Positions 1-9,900 of a stretch of 27,556 nucleotides of DNA are shown here, one piece after another; the stretch's first letter is position 1, and every line of letters begins with the position of its first letter. The translations under genes were made by a program, and so were the position numbers. The notes beneath the pieces were generated by a model that saw only the letters and a program-made list of their open reading frames with translations, made no database searches and was not told the DNA's origin. The DNA comes from a virus, in IMG/VR virus record IMGVR_UViG_3300013093_000212, positions 1 to 27,556 of that record, one strand, 5' to 3'.

Positions 1-333
1 GCCAAGTTGAGGATTTGCTGGACGTTGTGCTGTAGTGCCTATTGGAATTTGCAATCCATCAGCAGAGTTAACAACAAGCCCAACTGTAGCAGTTGATGGT
101 GATATTCCTCCAGTAGCGCCTACAAATAAATTATAACTAATACCAATTCCACCAGATACCTGAACTGCACCGGTGCCAGATGCAGTAGTAGTTTGGGTAC
201 TAAAAACAACTAAATTGTTAGCTGCTGTAACTGTGTTTACTCGACTCCATGCCCCTAATGTAGCATTATATTGAAATGTAGCACCATCAAAGGTTGTTGT
301 TTGTCCGTTTACTGGGGATACTGGAAATGACAT
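1..333 (-). CDS. Fibre-like virion protein, N-terminal part (runs off the window)
   Basis: The first 111 codons of a gene that continues past the left edge. ATG at 333 begins MSFPVSPVNGQTTTFDGATF. This N-terminal stretch, with a Phe-Pro, Asn-Gly, threonine run and a W near residue 34, resembles the start of the gene at 4545 and is typical of short phage fibre or adhesin proteins. Residues 60-80 carry one copy of the glycine-rich repeat (GTGAVQVSGGIGISYNLFVG) shared with the neighbouring genes. The last visible residues, RPANPQLG, match a motif that in phage structural proteins usually precedes a small C-terminal domain. A late-promoter-like AATAAATA lies upstream at 360-367. Its role as a virion surface protein is inferred from family and context; the receptor or partner is unknown. 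Confidence 0.75.
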   Translation of the reverse strand, partial: MSFPVSPVNGQTTTFDGATFQYNATLGAWSRVNTVTAANNLVVFSTQTTTASGTGAVQVSGGIGISYNLFVGATGGISPSTATVGLVVNSADGLQIPIGTTAQRPANPQLG

Positions 334-359
334 TTATCTACGACTCCGTGTTGTTCATC

Positions 360-367
360 TATTTATT
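360..367 (-). promoter_or_regulatory. Late-promoter-like octamer AATAAATA
   Basis: The minus strand reads AATAAATA, one mismatch from the T4 late promoter TATAAATA. It lies in the 42-base gap between the stop of the 3480-376 gene and the start at 333, leaving 26 bases before the ATG. Position and near-consensus sequence support a late promoter, but such octamers are easy to find by chance in AT-rich DNA. Confidence 0.4.
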
Positions 368-375
368 CATACAAC

Positions 376-3300
376 TTAGACCGTAATTGCAGTTTTGACA
401 AGTTTAATTGTCATTGCAACTGGGCTAGTTGGGGTAAATGTTAATGTAACATTTGATCCTGTATATTGAGCGTTAAATGTTCCTAATTCTCCATTATTAG
501 TCATAACAGCGTATTCTGTAATATAAACATTGGTGCCATCTTCAAAAACTATTAATTTTTCAACATGAATATTTGGAGGATTAGCACCAGTATCAGTAAT
601 CTGAATCAAATATTCAGCTGTTTTGTATGTAGATGTGTTGTAAGTATCTAACGATACAGGAACTCCTGCTGAACTAGCAGTAGTAAGATTACTTGTATAA
701 CTAGATTGTGCAAAATTATTGCCAGCAAATGCTGTAATAGTTACATTTGTTGATGTGGTATTAAGTCCTGCAGATACTGTTGTTCCTACATTTAATGCTT
801 GACCTATACCAACTCCGCCTATAACTGTCAATGCACCAGTTGTTGTGCTTGTTGAACTCGCTGTACTTGAAATAGTTGTAATACCTGTTATAGTACCACC
901 CCCAAATGACGTTGAAGTAGCAGTGCTTACTTGATATGGTCCAATGAAAAGATTAGTAGCAGTTACGGCTCCCCCTACATTCACGTTCCCCCAAACACCA
1001 ACTCCACCTTCCACAATCAATGCACCTGTGTTTGTACTAGTGCTTTGAGTAAGATTAGCAATTAAGAATGTTCCTGTAGTTGAAGTTGTTGTAACAACTA
1101 AAGATCCGATTGTAGAAGTTGTTACAATCTGTGAACCACCAATGTATCCAGATTTGCCTACATATAAATTGCCACCAATACCAACACCACCTTGCACAAC
1201 TAATGCGCCGGTTGTTGTTGAAGTAGCAGTTGTATTATTGAATATTGTAAATGTACTAGTTGTACTGGTTGTTATAGGTAAGAAACTTGCTAAAGTAGCA
1301 GTTGTGATTATTTGTGCGCCAGCAATAGTACTTGTATTTGCTACAGTCAATGTCCCACCAATTGTTTCATTGCCTAGAATATTTGCACTTGTTGCTGTAA
1401 AGATTGTAGCAGTTAATAAAGTTAATTGAGTATACCCGTCTATAGTTAAACTTTGAATTCCAAGTATTGTTCCTTCAACAGTAAAATTATTAACCACAGT
1501 TAAATTACCATTAACTGTTTCATCGCCTATAATATTAGAACTTTGAGCATTAAAAATTGTTGCTGTTAATGCATTTACTATGCTATTCCCAGATACTGTT
1601 AAATTATTATTAACATTAAGATTACCATTTATATTAGCACCACCAGTAACTTGAAGTGCAGTATTAGATTGATTAATAAAATTAACCAAGCCGCCAACAT
1701 ATAAATTACCACCAATTCCCGCACCGCCAGTAATTTGTAATGCTCCTGTTGCAGTACTTACAGATGAGTTTGTAGAAATAATGTTAACTTGTCCACCAAC
1801 ATACATATTACTACCAATACCAACACCGCCAATAACTTGTAGTGCACCAGTTGTAGTATTTGTGGCTGTTGCAACATTAATAAAATTACCAATACCGCCA
1901 GTATATAAATTTCCACCAAAACCAGCACCACCTTGAACAATTACTGCTCCAGTAAATGTTGATGTGGAAACTGTTGACGAATTAATAAACAATCCGGGAA
2001 TTATCAAATCATTAGCATTAGAACTTAATGTAATTGAACCTACAGTAATTGAATTAGGACCAACATATATTTCACCAAACGGATGTGTTGGGGTTCCTAA
2101 TGTTGATGCAGATGTTGCTGGAATTAAGTTACCATTAATCCAAACATCCTTTGCAAATCCTGCTCCGCCTGCAACAATTAACGAACCAGATGAAGTACTA
2201 ACAGCATTTACTTGTGAGTTAACTACAATGCCATTACTTGACACCCAATTGGCAACTCCGTCATATAGCCAAGAAATAAATGGTGTTGCAGTATTACCAA
2301 TTTGTAATCCAGACCCAACAGCTAATAAAGGGTTTGAACTAGCGGTAGATAATGTTATAGTTAAATCACCGCTATAAATTGTTTGTTTGTTAACTGAAAA
2401 TTGAGTTCCATCAACAAATAAATCTCCAGCAATATATGTCGTACTGTTAACATATAAGTTACCAATAACTGAAATTGTAGTTGCTGTTATACTAGCAACA
2501 GTTATAGAACTTGAAAATATTGGTGCGCTTGTCCCGCCACTTAATAAAACTTGCCCTAAATCACCAGATACAAATGATGTAAGACCAAAAGCTCGTTGAT
2601 ATGGAACTGCACCTGCAGTTCCTGCTAATAAATTAGTTGCTGTATAGGCTGCACCAGCGGTAACACCACTTAATGGTGACCATGTTGCTGTGTTAACTCC
2701 TGCTAATAATGCTAACCCTGGAGCACCTAATGGTATGAAAGTTGTAACACCTGGAGCAAGTTGCATTGGTATACTACCTGCGGCTCCATTTGCAAGATTT
2801 GTAGAAGTTGTAACACTTCCTAATAAATTGCCAATAAATTGTGTAGCTGTTACTGTACCTGAAGTTGTAAAACTTGTAGCAAATATATCAGTTGCTGTGA
2901 GTGTTGATATTGCAGTTAGTTTACTAACATTTAGATAATTTAAAGTTAATGTATCTAAAGTTAATGTACTGACAAATGAAGGCCCTAAGACTCCGTTAGT
3001 AATTAAAACTTGTCCTGGCGTTCCTAAATTAACAAATGATGTATTAGTGAAATTTGATTGGTATAATAATTGCCCTGGGAATCCGCCTGAAATATTATTT
3101 GCAACATTTGCTGAATTAACATTTAATATTGCTTGATCTGCCCATGCGGCACCTGGAGCATTGAACAATAATACTTGACCATTTGTTCCAGATGAGATAA
3201 AAGTTGTGGAACTTGTTCCGTTTTGAATAGGAATTTGGCCAACAGCTCCGCCTGCTAAATTAATAGCAGAAGACACATATCCATTAAATGCACCAGTTAT

Positions 3301-3480
3301 ATTTACTGGTCCATAAAAAGTTGCGGTAGTACCAACTATTAAGTTTTGTGCAATTGCAACACCAGAGTAGATTTGAACTGAGCCAGTATTATTAGTTGCT
3401 GATGTAACTGCGTTAGTTCCTTCAACAACAAGGCCTGCTCGTGTTACAAAATCTTTATTAAGTGGTGTTATTCCAGCCAT
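376..3480 (-). CDS. Large repetitive virion surface/fibre-like protein (1034 aa)
   Basis: Two repeat families can be read in order. Residues about 75-310 hold four copies of a roughly 45-residue unit of the form NLAGGAxGxIPxQ...TxFIxxGxxGQVLL. Residues about 425-890 hold about eight copies of a unit resembling TGALVVQGGVGIGGNLYVGG, spaced unevenly by Ser/Thr/Asn-rich segments. The last 110 residues form a separate non-repetitive domain (EYLIQI, TEYAVMTNNGELG, FTPTSP) that is clearly homologous to the end of the next gene upstream (4545-3487). There is no signal peptide or membrane segment. Composition is very low in Cys, Trp and charged residues, as in beta-rich phage fibres. The ATG follows the previous stop by 6 bases with no obvious Shine-Dalgarno, so it may be translationally coupled. 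Function is inferred as virion surface or adhesion; the exact tail or head location is unknown. Confidence 0.8.
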   Translation of the reverse strand: MAGITPLNKDFVTRAGLVVEGTNAVTSATNNTGSVQIYSGVAIAQNLIVGTTATFYGPVNITGAFNGYVSSAINLAGGAVGQIPIQNGTSSTTFISSGTNGQVLLFNAPGAAWADQAILNVNSANVANNISGGFPGQLLYQSNFTNTSFVNLGTPGQVLITNGVLGPSFVSTLTLDTLTLNYLNVSKLTAISTLTATDIFATSFTTSGTVTATQFIGNLLGSVTTSTNLANGAAGSIPMQLAPGVTTFIPLGAPGLALLAGVNTATWSPLSGVTAGAAYTATNLLAGTAGAVPYQRAFGLTSFVSGDLGQVLLSGGTSAPIFSSSITVASITATTISVIGNLYVNSTTYIAGDLFVDGTQFSVNKQTIYSGDLTITLSTASSNPLLAVGSGLQIGNTATPFISWLYDGVANWVSSNGIVVNSQVNAVSTSSGSLIVAGGAGFAKDVWINGNLIPATSASTLGTPTHPFGEIYVGPNSITVGSITLSSNANDLIIPGLFINSSTVSTSTFTGAVIVQGGAGFGGNLYTGGIGNFINVATATNTTTGALQVIGGVGIGSNMYVGGQVNIISTNSSVSTATGALQITGGAGIGGNLYVGGLVNFINQSNTALQVTGGANINGNLNVNNNLTVSGNSIVNALTATIFNAQSSNIIGDETVNGNLTVVNNFTVEGTILGIQSLTIDGYTQLTLLTATIFTATSANILGNETIGGTLTVANTSTIAGAQIITTATLASFLPITTSTTSTFTIFNNTTATSTTTGALVVQGGVGIGGNLYVGKSGYIGGSQIVTTSTIGSLVVTTTSTTGTFLIANLTQSTSTNTGALIVEGGVGVWGNVNVGGAVTATNLFIGPYQVSTATSTSFGGGTITGITTISSTASSTSTTTGALTVIGGVGIGQALNVGTTVSAGLNTTSTNVTITAFAGNNFAQSSYTSNLTTASSAGVPVSLDTYNTSTYKTAEYLIQITDTGANPPNIHVEKLIVFEDGTNVYITEYAVMTNNGELGTFNAQYTGSNVTLTFTPTSPVAMTIKLVKTAITV

Positions 3481-3486
3481 ATATTT

Positions 3487-4545
3487 TTAAAATGCTATTG
3501 TAGTTCTAGATAGTTTAATTACAGTTTGTTGATTATATGTTGGAGTAAAATATAATGAAACAAGATTTCCAACGGATACTCCTGCGCTAAAACTTCCTAA
3601 TTCGCCGTTTGATGTAAGGATAGCGTACTCTGTAGAATAAACATTGCCAACATTATCAATTAATAATAGTACTTCAATAACTTGAAAATACATTCCATAC
3701 CCTGTACCAGATTCTATTTGTATAATATATTTGGCACTACGGAATGTAGCCGCAGAAAATGTATCTATTACAGCTTGAGCGGTTCCATTTAGAGTAATTT
3801 GATTAGAGCTATAATATGTAGGGCCTAATTGTAAAACATTTCCACCTACATTTAAGTTACCACCAATACCAACTCCGCCACTCACGATCAAAGCACCATT
3901 ATTTGAGGACGTTGATGGCGTTGTATTAGTAATATGTATTACTTGATTCGTAAATGACCCACGTGTTGTAACAGATTGCAATGTACTGATATCACTGATG
4001 TTAACAACTCCTCCCGCAATAGTAGTCGTAACTAAAATATCTGGACCAGATTGTAATACTTCATAGAAACTAGCAGTTGTAAGTACATTATGTCCAGCAT
4101 AATAAAGAGTTCCACCTAGCCATAAATCTTGTTGAATAGCCACTCCGCCTTCAACAATTAGTGCTCCAGTATATAATGAAGTTGCATTGGTTCCATTAGT
4201 AAGAGACAATGCTTGATCTGTAGTTGCTCCACGTAAAGTAACTGATTCTAATGTACTACTATCCCAAATTGTTACAGTAGTTCCATAAATAGAAACTTGT
4301 GTATCTGTACCACCAATAAAGTTTGTAAAGCCCTGTGTAATATACTGGTTTAATGTTGCTGTTGTAATAATTTGAGCACCATTAATTGTGCTTGAAGTGG
4401 CAACAACAATTGTTTGTGCAGTTAATGTGCTAACTGTCTGGCTTTGTGAATAAATTGCCCAAGCAACTCCATTCCAAATGTAAGTATTACTGCCTACTGT
4501 ATAAGTAGTACCTGTTGAGGGATTTGTTGGAAAACCTAATGACAT
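3487..4545 (-). CDS. Fibre-like virion protein (352 aa)
   Basis: The N-terminus MSLGFPTNPSTGTTYTVGSN followed by YIWNGVAWA is a small domain common at the start of phage fibre-like proteins, and it resembles the N-terminus of the gene at 333. Residues about 115-150 and 205-235 carry two copies of the glycine-rich repeat (TGALIVEGGVAIQQDLWLGG; NGALIVSGGVGIGGNLNVGG). Residues about 240-352 (SAKYIIQI, TEYAILTSNGELGSF, FTPTYN) align with the last 110 residues of the 3480-376 protein. The start sits 12 bases after the stop of the preceding gene, with AAGAGAT as a plausible ribosome site. It is probably co-transcribed with its neighbours and is probably a paralogue of the larger downstream protein; function beyond a virion surface role is unknown. 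Confidence 0.78.
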   Translation of the reverse strand: MSLGFPTNPSTGTTYTVGSNTYIWNGVAWAIYSQSQTVSTLTAQTIVVATSSTINGAQIITTATLNQYITQGFTNFIGGTDTQVSIYGTTVTIWDSSTLESVTLRGATTDQALSLTNGTNATSLYTGALIVEGGVAIQQDLWLGGTLYYAGHNVLTTASFYEVLQSGPDILVTTTIAGGVVNISDISTLQSVTTRGSFTNQVIHITNTTPSTSSNNGALIVSGGVGIGGNLNVGGNVLQLGPTYYSSNQITLNGTAQAVIDTFSAATFRSAKYIIQIESGTGYGMYFQVIEVLLLIDNVGNVYSTEYAILTSNGELGSFSAGVSVGNLVSLYFTPTYNQQTVIKLSRTTIAF

Positions 4546-4557
4546 ATATTATCTCTT

Positions 4558-6501
4558 TTATAATTGTGCAATTTGTATCCAGAACGTATTACCGCCGTCA
4601 TTGATCCATTGGTATTCTGCATAGTTTGAAGTATTAATCCAAAAATCACCAACTTTTGGATTTGGTGGATTAGTTGTACTAACTGTTACTTTTGGTGTAT
4701 ACAATAAATTGTTCTGTAACGGATTTCCATCATTACTGTATATACTACCTTGTACCCCAACTCCGCCTGCTACCTGTAATGCGCCAGTTACTGTTGAAAC
4801 CGCTGTCGTAGTACTTAGTATAAATGCCATATCACTAACATATAAATTGTTTGTGATGTTTACATTATTGCCAACTACTAAATTATTTGTAATAGTAGAA
4901 TTGCCTTTGACAGTTAAGTAACCACCAATATTTGCATTTCCGCCTATGCCAACTCCACCGTTATTAGCAAGTATTAACGCACCAGTAGTAGTTGAAACTG
5001 ATTGGCTGTTTACTCCAACTCCACCAATATACAAATTACTTCCAACACCAACTCCACCAGTAACTACTAATGCTCCAGTAGTTGTACTAATACTAGTTGC
5101 GGTATTATTAATTGTTACTGTTGTAAATTTTGCTGATTGAGCATAATTTGCGCCAATAACCATGTTGTCTAATGTACCAGTGTTACCAGAAACAATAGTA
5201 ACTGTTCCAGTTGATCCTGGAGTTAACGTTATTGTTCCTGTGCTACTTACATTTAAATTTGCACCAACATATAGTGAACCACTAATACCAGCACCACCGT
5301 AAACATTAAATGCTCCACTTACTGTGCTTGTAGAATCGTCACCTAATCCAACTCCGGTATCAGCGTTTAATGCTAAGTATCCACCGCCATTATAATAAAA
5401 TACTGATCCAAAGTTAATTTGATTGTCTTGTCCATCAACCATATTCTTTCCATTGAAAGAAATGTTGTTGTTACCGTTAGTCATATTATTAGATACACTG
5501 TATCCAATAAAGAAATTATAACTACCTGTTGTAAAATTCTGGGCAGCGTTATTGCCTAAGAAAAAGTTTTGCTGACCATTATAGAAATTATAACCAGCAT
5601 TAGTACCCATTGCAATATTACTAGCACTTAAAATTACTGTGTTTACAGTTCCACTACTTATATAAGTTGAATACCCTGTAGAATTTACAGGATATATAAA
5701 GTTTGGATCAGTAATAGGATATAGCTGGAATGTATTAGCAGTTAATGGTTTAATTTGGAAAACATTTCCATTAAGTTGTGTAGTACCTACAACACTTTTA
5801 ATAATAACTTGTGTTCCTGTACTGAGATTATGATTTGCTACTGTTATTACTGTTGCTGTTCCTGTAGTTATTGCTGTAATATTTCCAACAAAAAATCCAG
5901 GAATAGTTCCAGAAGAATATAAACTACTATCGCCAACAGCAATATTATTAATTAAATTAGTTCCAGAACTTAATGCATAACGCCCAATAGCAATACTGTT
6001 CTCTGAAGAATTTAAACCAGTTAGTGCACTATATCCAACAACGATACTGTTTTGTCCGTTAGGTTGTGCTTGAGTTGCGGTTGCTACTGCTGTAATAACA
6101 ATATTGTTAGTACCTTGATAACCTTGACCAATTGTTAATCCGTTTACATGGATATCTTTGCCGGTATATAAACCTGCACTAATACCAATACCACCTTGGA
6201 CAACTAATGCTCCACTATTAGTGCTGACGTTTGTTTGTGTCCCTGCAATAATAATATTACTTGTTCCTGTACCTATTAATATAATAGGCTGATTAGGAAT
6301 ATTACTAAACACAGAGCCAAGACTAAATTGTATATTACCCAAACTTGATTGATATGTAGCTTGGGAATTTGTATTAGCAATTAGGGTATAACCTGTGCTA
6401 GTTGTAGGCGTAGGTCCAAGTTTATACTGTACGTTGCTAAGATTTGCATAGCCGCTGGGTGAACTTGGGTTTAACGCTGATCCGCTTAATAATCCTGGCA
6501 T
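4558..6501 (-). CDS. Virion surface protein with Hep/Hag-type head repeats (647 aa)
   Basis: Residues about 150-195 (NSIVVGYSAL, NSIAIGRYAL, NNIAVGDSSL) and 295-340 (NIAMGTNAG, NFFLGNNAA, NFFIGYS) are Hep/Hag (YadA head) style repeats, known to form trimeric left-handed beta-rolls in adhesins. Between them, residues about 205-262 hold a compact domain (VITVANHNLSTGTQVII, LNGNVFQI, ANTFQLY) of a type often found in phage surface proteins. Glycine-rich repeats of the TGALVVTGGVGVGSNLYIGG type flank these at about 95-115, 385-405 and 450-580. The C-terminus has VGDFWIN and YQWIND...FWIQI, a small terminal domain common in phage fibres. The arrangement suggests a trimeric, modular surface protein, possibly for host contact; this is inference from domain types. 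Confidence 0.75.
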   Translation of the reverse strand: MPGLLSGSALNPSSPSGYANLSNVQYKLGPTPTTSTGYTLIANTNSQATYQSSLGNIQFSLGSVFSNIPNQPIILIGTGTSNIIIAGTQTNVSTNSGALVVQGGIGISAGLYTGKDIHVNGLTIGQGYQGTNNIVITAVATATQAQPNGQNSIVVGYSALTGLNSSENSIAIGRYALSSGTNLINNIAVGDSSLYSSGTIPGFFVGNITAITTGTATVITVANHNLSTGTQVIIKSVVGTTQLNGNVFQIKPLTANTFQLYPITDPNFIYPVNSTGYSTYISSGTVNTVILSASNIAMGTNAGYNFYNGQQNFFLGNNAAQNFTTGSYNFFIGYSVSNNMTNGNNNISFNGKNMVDGQDNQINFGSVFYYNGGGYLALNADTGVGLGDDSTSTVSGAFNVYGGAGISGSLYVGANLNVSSTGTITLTPGSTGTVTIVSGNTGTLDNMVIGANYAQSAKFTTVTINNTATSISTTTGALVVTGGVGVGSNLYIGGVGVNSQSVSTTTGALILANNGGVGIGGNANIGGYLTVKGNSTITNNLVVGNNVNITNNLYVSDMAFILSTTTAVSTVTGALQVAGGVGVQGSIYSNDGNPLQNNLLYTPKVTVSTTNPPNPKVGDFWINTSNYAEYQWINDGGNTFWIQIAQL

Positions 6502-6513
6502 TATATTATCCTA

Positions 6514-6903
6514 TTATGCATTTGCTGTTTCTAAAACACTTAAAACTAATTGCAAAGTTCCAGTACTTTCTGAATACGCTTGAATACTATCTAATTGTTC
6601 AATAATCATTTTTCCACTTAATGGTGTGCCAGCATCTTGTGCAGGAATACCATAATTTAAAACTAAAGTACTAGTTGTTTGTCCTGTTTGTCCGCCATTA
6701 CCTTGTGCGTCTGCTAAAATTGGTCTATTTCTAAAATGACTAAAAGTAACATAATGAGTAGCTGTATCTAAGTTAGATACTTGTGCCATCAATATAATTG
6801 CGGTAGTACCAATTGGTGCTGTATATACAGTAGCAGGCTTGCCAGGTATTGTGCTTAATTTTGCAGTTTTTGTCTTAAACGTGTTTAATGGTAATTGTGC
6901 CAT
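6514..6903 (-). CDS. Small conserved virion protein (129 aa)
   Basis: A 129-residue protein without repeats, unlike its neighbours. It reads as an alternating hydrophobic beta-rich fold (TVYTAPIGTTAIILMAQVSN, HYVTFSHFRN, KMIIEQLDSIQAYS, LQLVLSVLE). Proteins of this size and pattern occur among structural genes of marine T4-like phages, where they are annotated only as virion structural. The ATG is preceded by AAAGGATAAAAA, a good ribosome site, and lies 10 bases after the stop of the giant gene, so both are probably on one transcript. No catalytic motif is visible. It may be a small cap or connector for the adjacent fibre-like proteins, but that is a guess from position. Confidence 0.7.
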   Translation of the reverse strand: MAQLPLNTFKTKTAKLSTIPGKPATVYTAPIGTTAIILMAQVSNLDTATHYVTFSHFRNRPILADAQGNGGQTGQTTSTLVLNYGIPAQDAGTPLSGKMIIEQLDSIQAYSESTGTLQLVLSVLETANA

Positions 6904-6913
6904 TTTTTATCCT

Positions 6914-9900
6914 TTATATACCTTCAATAGCTAATATGAATGGTGTCATGTTAGCAAATAACGATTCAGTAAATGTTCTACCTGAAATAACTCCAGTTGC
7001 TTGACTGATAACCAATCCTGGACCAATTCTAAAGTCACCGTTTTGATCAGTCGAAGTAAAGAACACCTTACCACTATTTAACTGTACAGTTTCACGCCCT
7101 TGTATAGGATCAGCTTGACCTACTTGTGGTAATGCTCCGTAATTAGTTCCAGCGCCGACATATTCAAATACATACCCCGATGCACTAATATAACTTCGTT
7201 GATAAAAGTTAACAATAGCACCATCTGGGAACAATGACGGGTCTGTCACTGCTTCACCTAATTCAACAACATGATAAGTTCCTGGACGACTCCAATAACT
7301 TAACCCAGAATAAACCATATTATAGTTACCGCCAGTCTCTAAATCGTAAATTAATTGTTGTAATATTAATCCAACATCACGCACACACTTTTGTGCTTGA
7401 CTATCAGTCATTGCATATGGATTATATACATTTGAATAATTTGCAGCAATGTATGCTATAATTTCTGCTTGAATAAATCCTCGGTTAGCATGTAATAATG
7501 TCCATGCATTAACTACATTTGTGTTTGTACTTTCTACCAATAATTGCGGAGTCTTAGCTCCTGCAGAACTTGGTCCTCCAGAAATAATGCCGTTTATAAC
7601 ATTGATATTATTTTGTAATGTAATTGCTTCAGCATATGTTGCTGGTATAAATCCAGAAATTATTTGAGATACACTAGTTTGATATGTAGCAGTTAACGCT
7701 ATTCCTTCTACAATACTAGGAATAATACTTTTCATATAATTATAGGCTGCAATAGTTGCTGTACTTTCATTTGGAATTACTGATGACCCTGAATCATATC
7801 CATAATAATAAACCCCAGATTTAATACTTTGTACATTACCGCCATTTGTTAAATCAAAACAAATTGCATTAATTATATATCCTACATCTCGTCTACAAGT
7901 AGTTTGATTATAAACCAATGACGGATAATTAGTTGTGATCCAATTAATCACTAGTGTTTGTATTGTTGATACATTTCCTTGTAACGTTGAAACATCATTT
8001 AATGTATTTGTATCAGTTGTAGGTAGTCCGCCATATATAACGCTGCTTGTAATATTTTGTGGCCCATTAACTAAAATAGTATTAATTTCATTAAACAAAT
8101 TACTAACAGTTGTTTTATTAATTGAACTTACATAGCCTCGGACTAGTGTTCCTAAATATCCAATAGCAGCAATTGTTGCTGTACTTTCATTTGGTATACT
8201 ACCAGTAAATCCTGTATCTTGGCTCCAATATTGAAGTCCACTAAATGTACTATCACTGCTACTGCCATACAATAAGTCCATACCAATCGCATCAACAATT
8301 AACCCGGTATCTCTGTAACAGTAATTGGTACTTTGATATACATTAGCAAAATTATTGTTAACATAAGCAACTACTTCTTGAGTTAAGAAATTAATATTAT
8401 CTTGTATTAAGGTAATTGCACTACCAGCACCTGACGGTATTGTACCTGATTGAACAATGCTTGCAGATGGAATAACTGATAATGCAGAGTTAATATTTGT
8501 AGCAGTTAATATACTTGTTAAGTATCCAAACTCTAAATTAACAAATGGAATACTACCACTGCCACCGTTTAATGAACTATTAATATATTGTGTTGAATAA
8601 TTACCAACTGACTTAGTCACTGGCATATTGCTAATAACTTTATTAGTAATTGAATTCAAATAATGCATAGCAGCCGCATGTGCTGGTATTTGATTTACTG
8701 AAGGTCCTTGATAATTCGTATTAGAATTAGCAGATAATATATTTGTATTAGGTGCATAAGGACTATTTGCAGGATTACTGGTCATTACTGAGTAATATGC
8801 ATTACCACAGAAATACAATGTAAAGTAATTAGTATCAAATTGATAATTACCGCCAGCTGTTAATGCTGAACTTAAACTAATACTGTTATAATTTACATCA
8901 GTTACATAAGTACCGGTAACACAATACCATACCATGTAATTGGTATTAGTTACATATTGTGTTGTGGTTGTAGCAATGGTACCTGTACTTGTTATGTAAT
9001 TTCCAAATTCATCATGAATGTATGGGAAATGATCGTAAGGATATCCAAATTGATCAACAATGTATACAGTATTTCCAATATATACATTAGTTGTGTCTAT
9101 ATTTGTTAGTTCAATTGATCCTGCAATTAATGTTCCTGTACTAGGTTGAGCATTTAAGAATCCTTGTAATACGACACCGTTTTGAGCTAATTGTGTTGAA
9201 TTAATTGAGCTAGTATAGTTTGTTGGAGGTACAACTTCCATTACTAAAGATATATGTGGTCTATTTGCCAAATCTGGTACAAATACCTCAATATTACCGC
9301 CATTAGGCCAAAAACCATTTGGATAATATTGATCTAATCCATTAGGGCCTGGGCTAAATGGATACGCTCTATTAGCTGGATTATATAGAGTTCCACTAAA
9401 TGCACGTTTTCCATAACCCTTAGCTAACAAACAAATATCACCAAAGTTAGCATTACTATTGACAATAGAAGCAATACCACCGTTGTCAACTTGAACACCA
9501 ACACTACCAAAAATTGTAAACACAGAAACTAACTGTGCATAACCATTATTTGTAACACGTACTCCACGTCCGCCTTGTGTTAACTGTGTAAATGCATCGT
9601 AAACAAAAGATTGAATTGGTGACTTATCACTAATAACTGCCCCATCAACTAATGAGCCTCCCATACCGCCAATTGGATCAATCTTACGCTGATTCCATGT
9701 ACCAGTACTTCCAGTTTGTTGTAAACTTAATGCTTCAACTTGGAAATCTTGCAACGGCCATACGTATGTATTACCAAAATATAATGTAGCGTTTTGACCA
9801 AATCCAATTGTTGCTGTACTTAACCCAATTAAGTAAGTGCCAGTTGATAGTTGTGAAACATAAGTAACTGTTGGAGAATTTCTTACATCGGCACCGTTAA

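Noticed and set aside
1142-2938. Several plus-strand open frames rich in Pro, Val and Thr opposite the repetitive fibre genes.
   Set aside because: They are the complement of Gly/Ala/Thr/Asn repeat coding and have no ribosome sites or family features.
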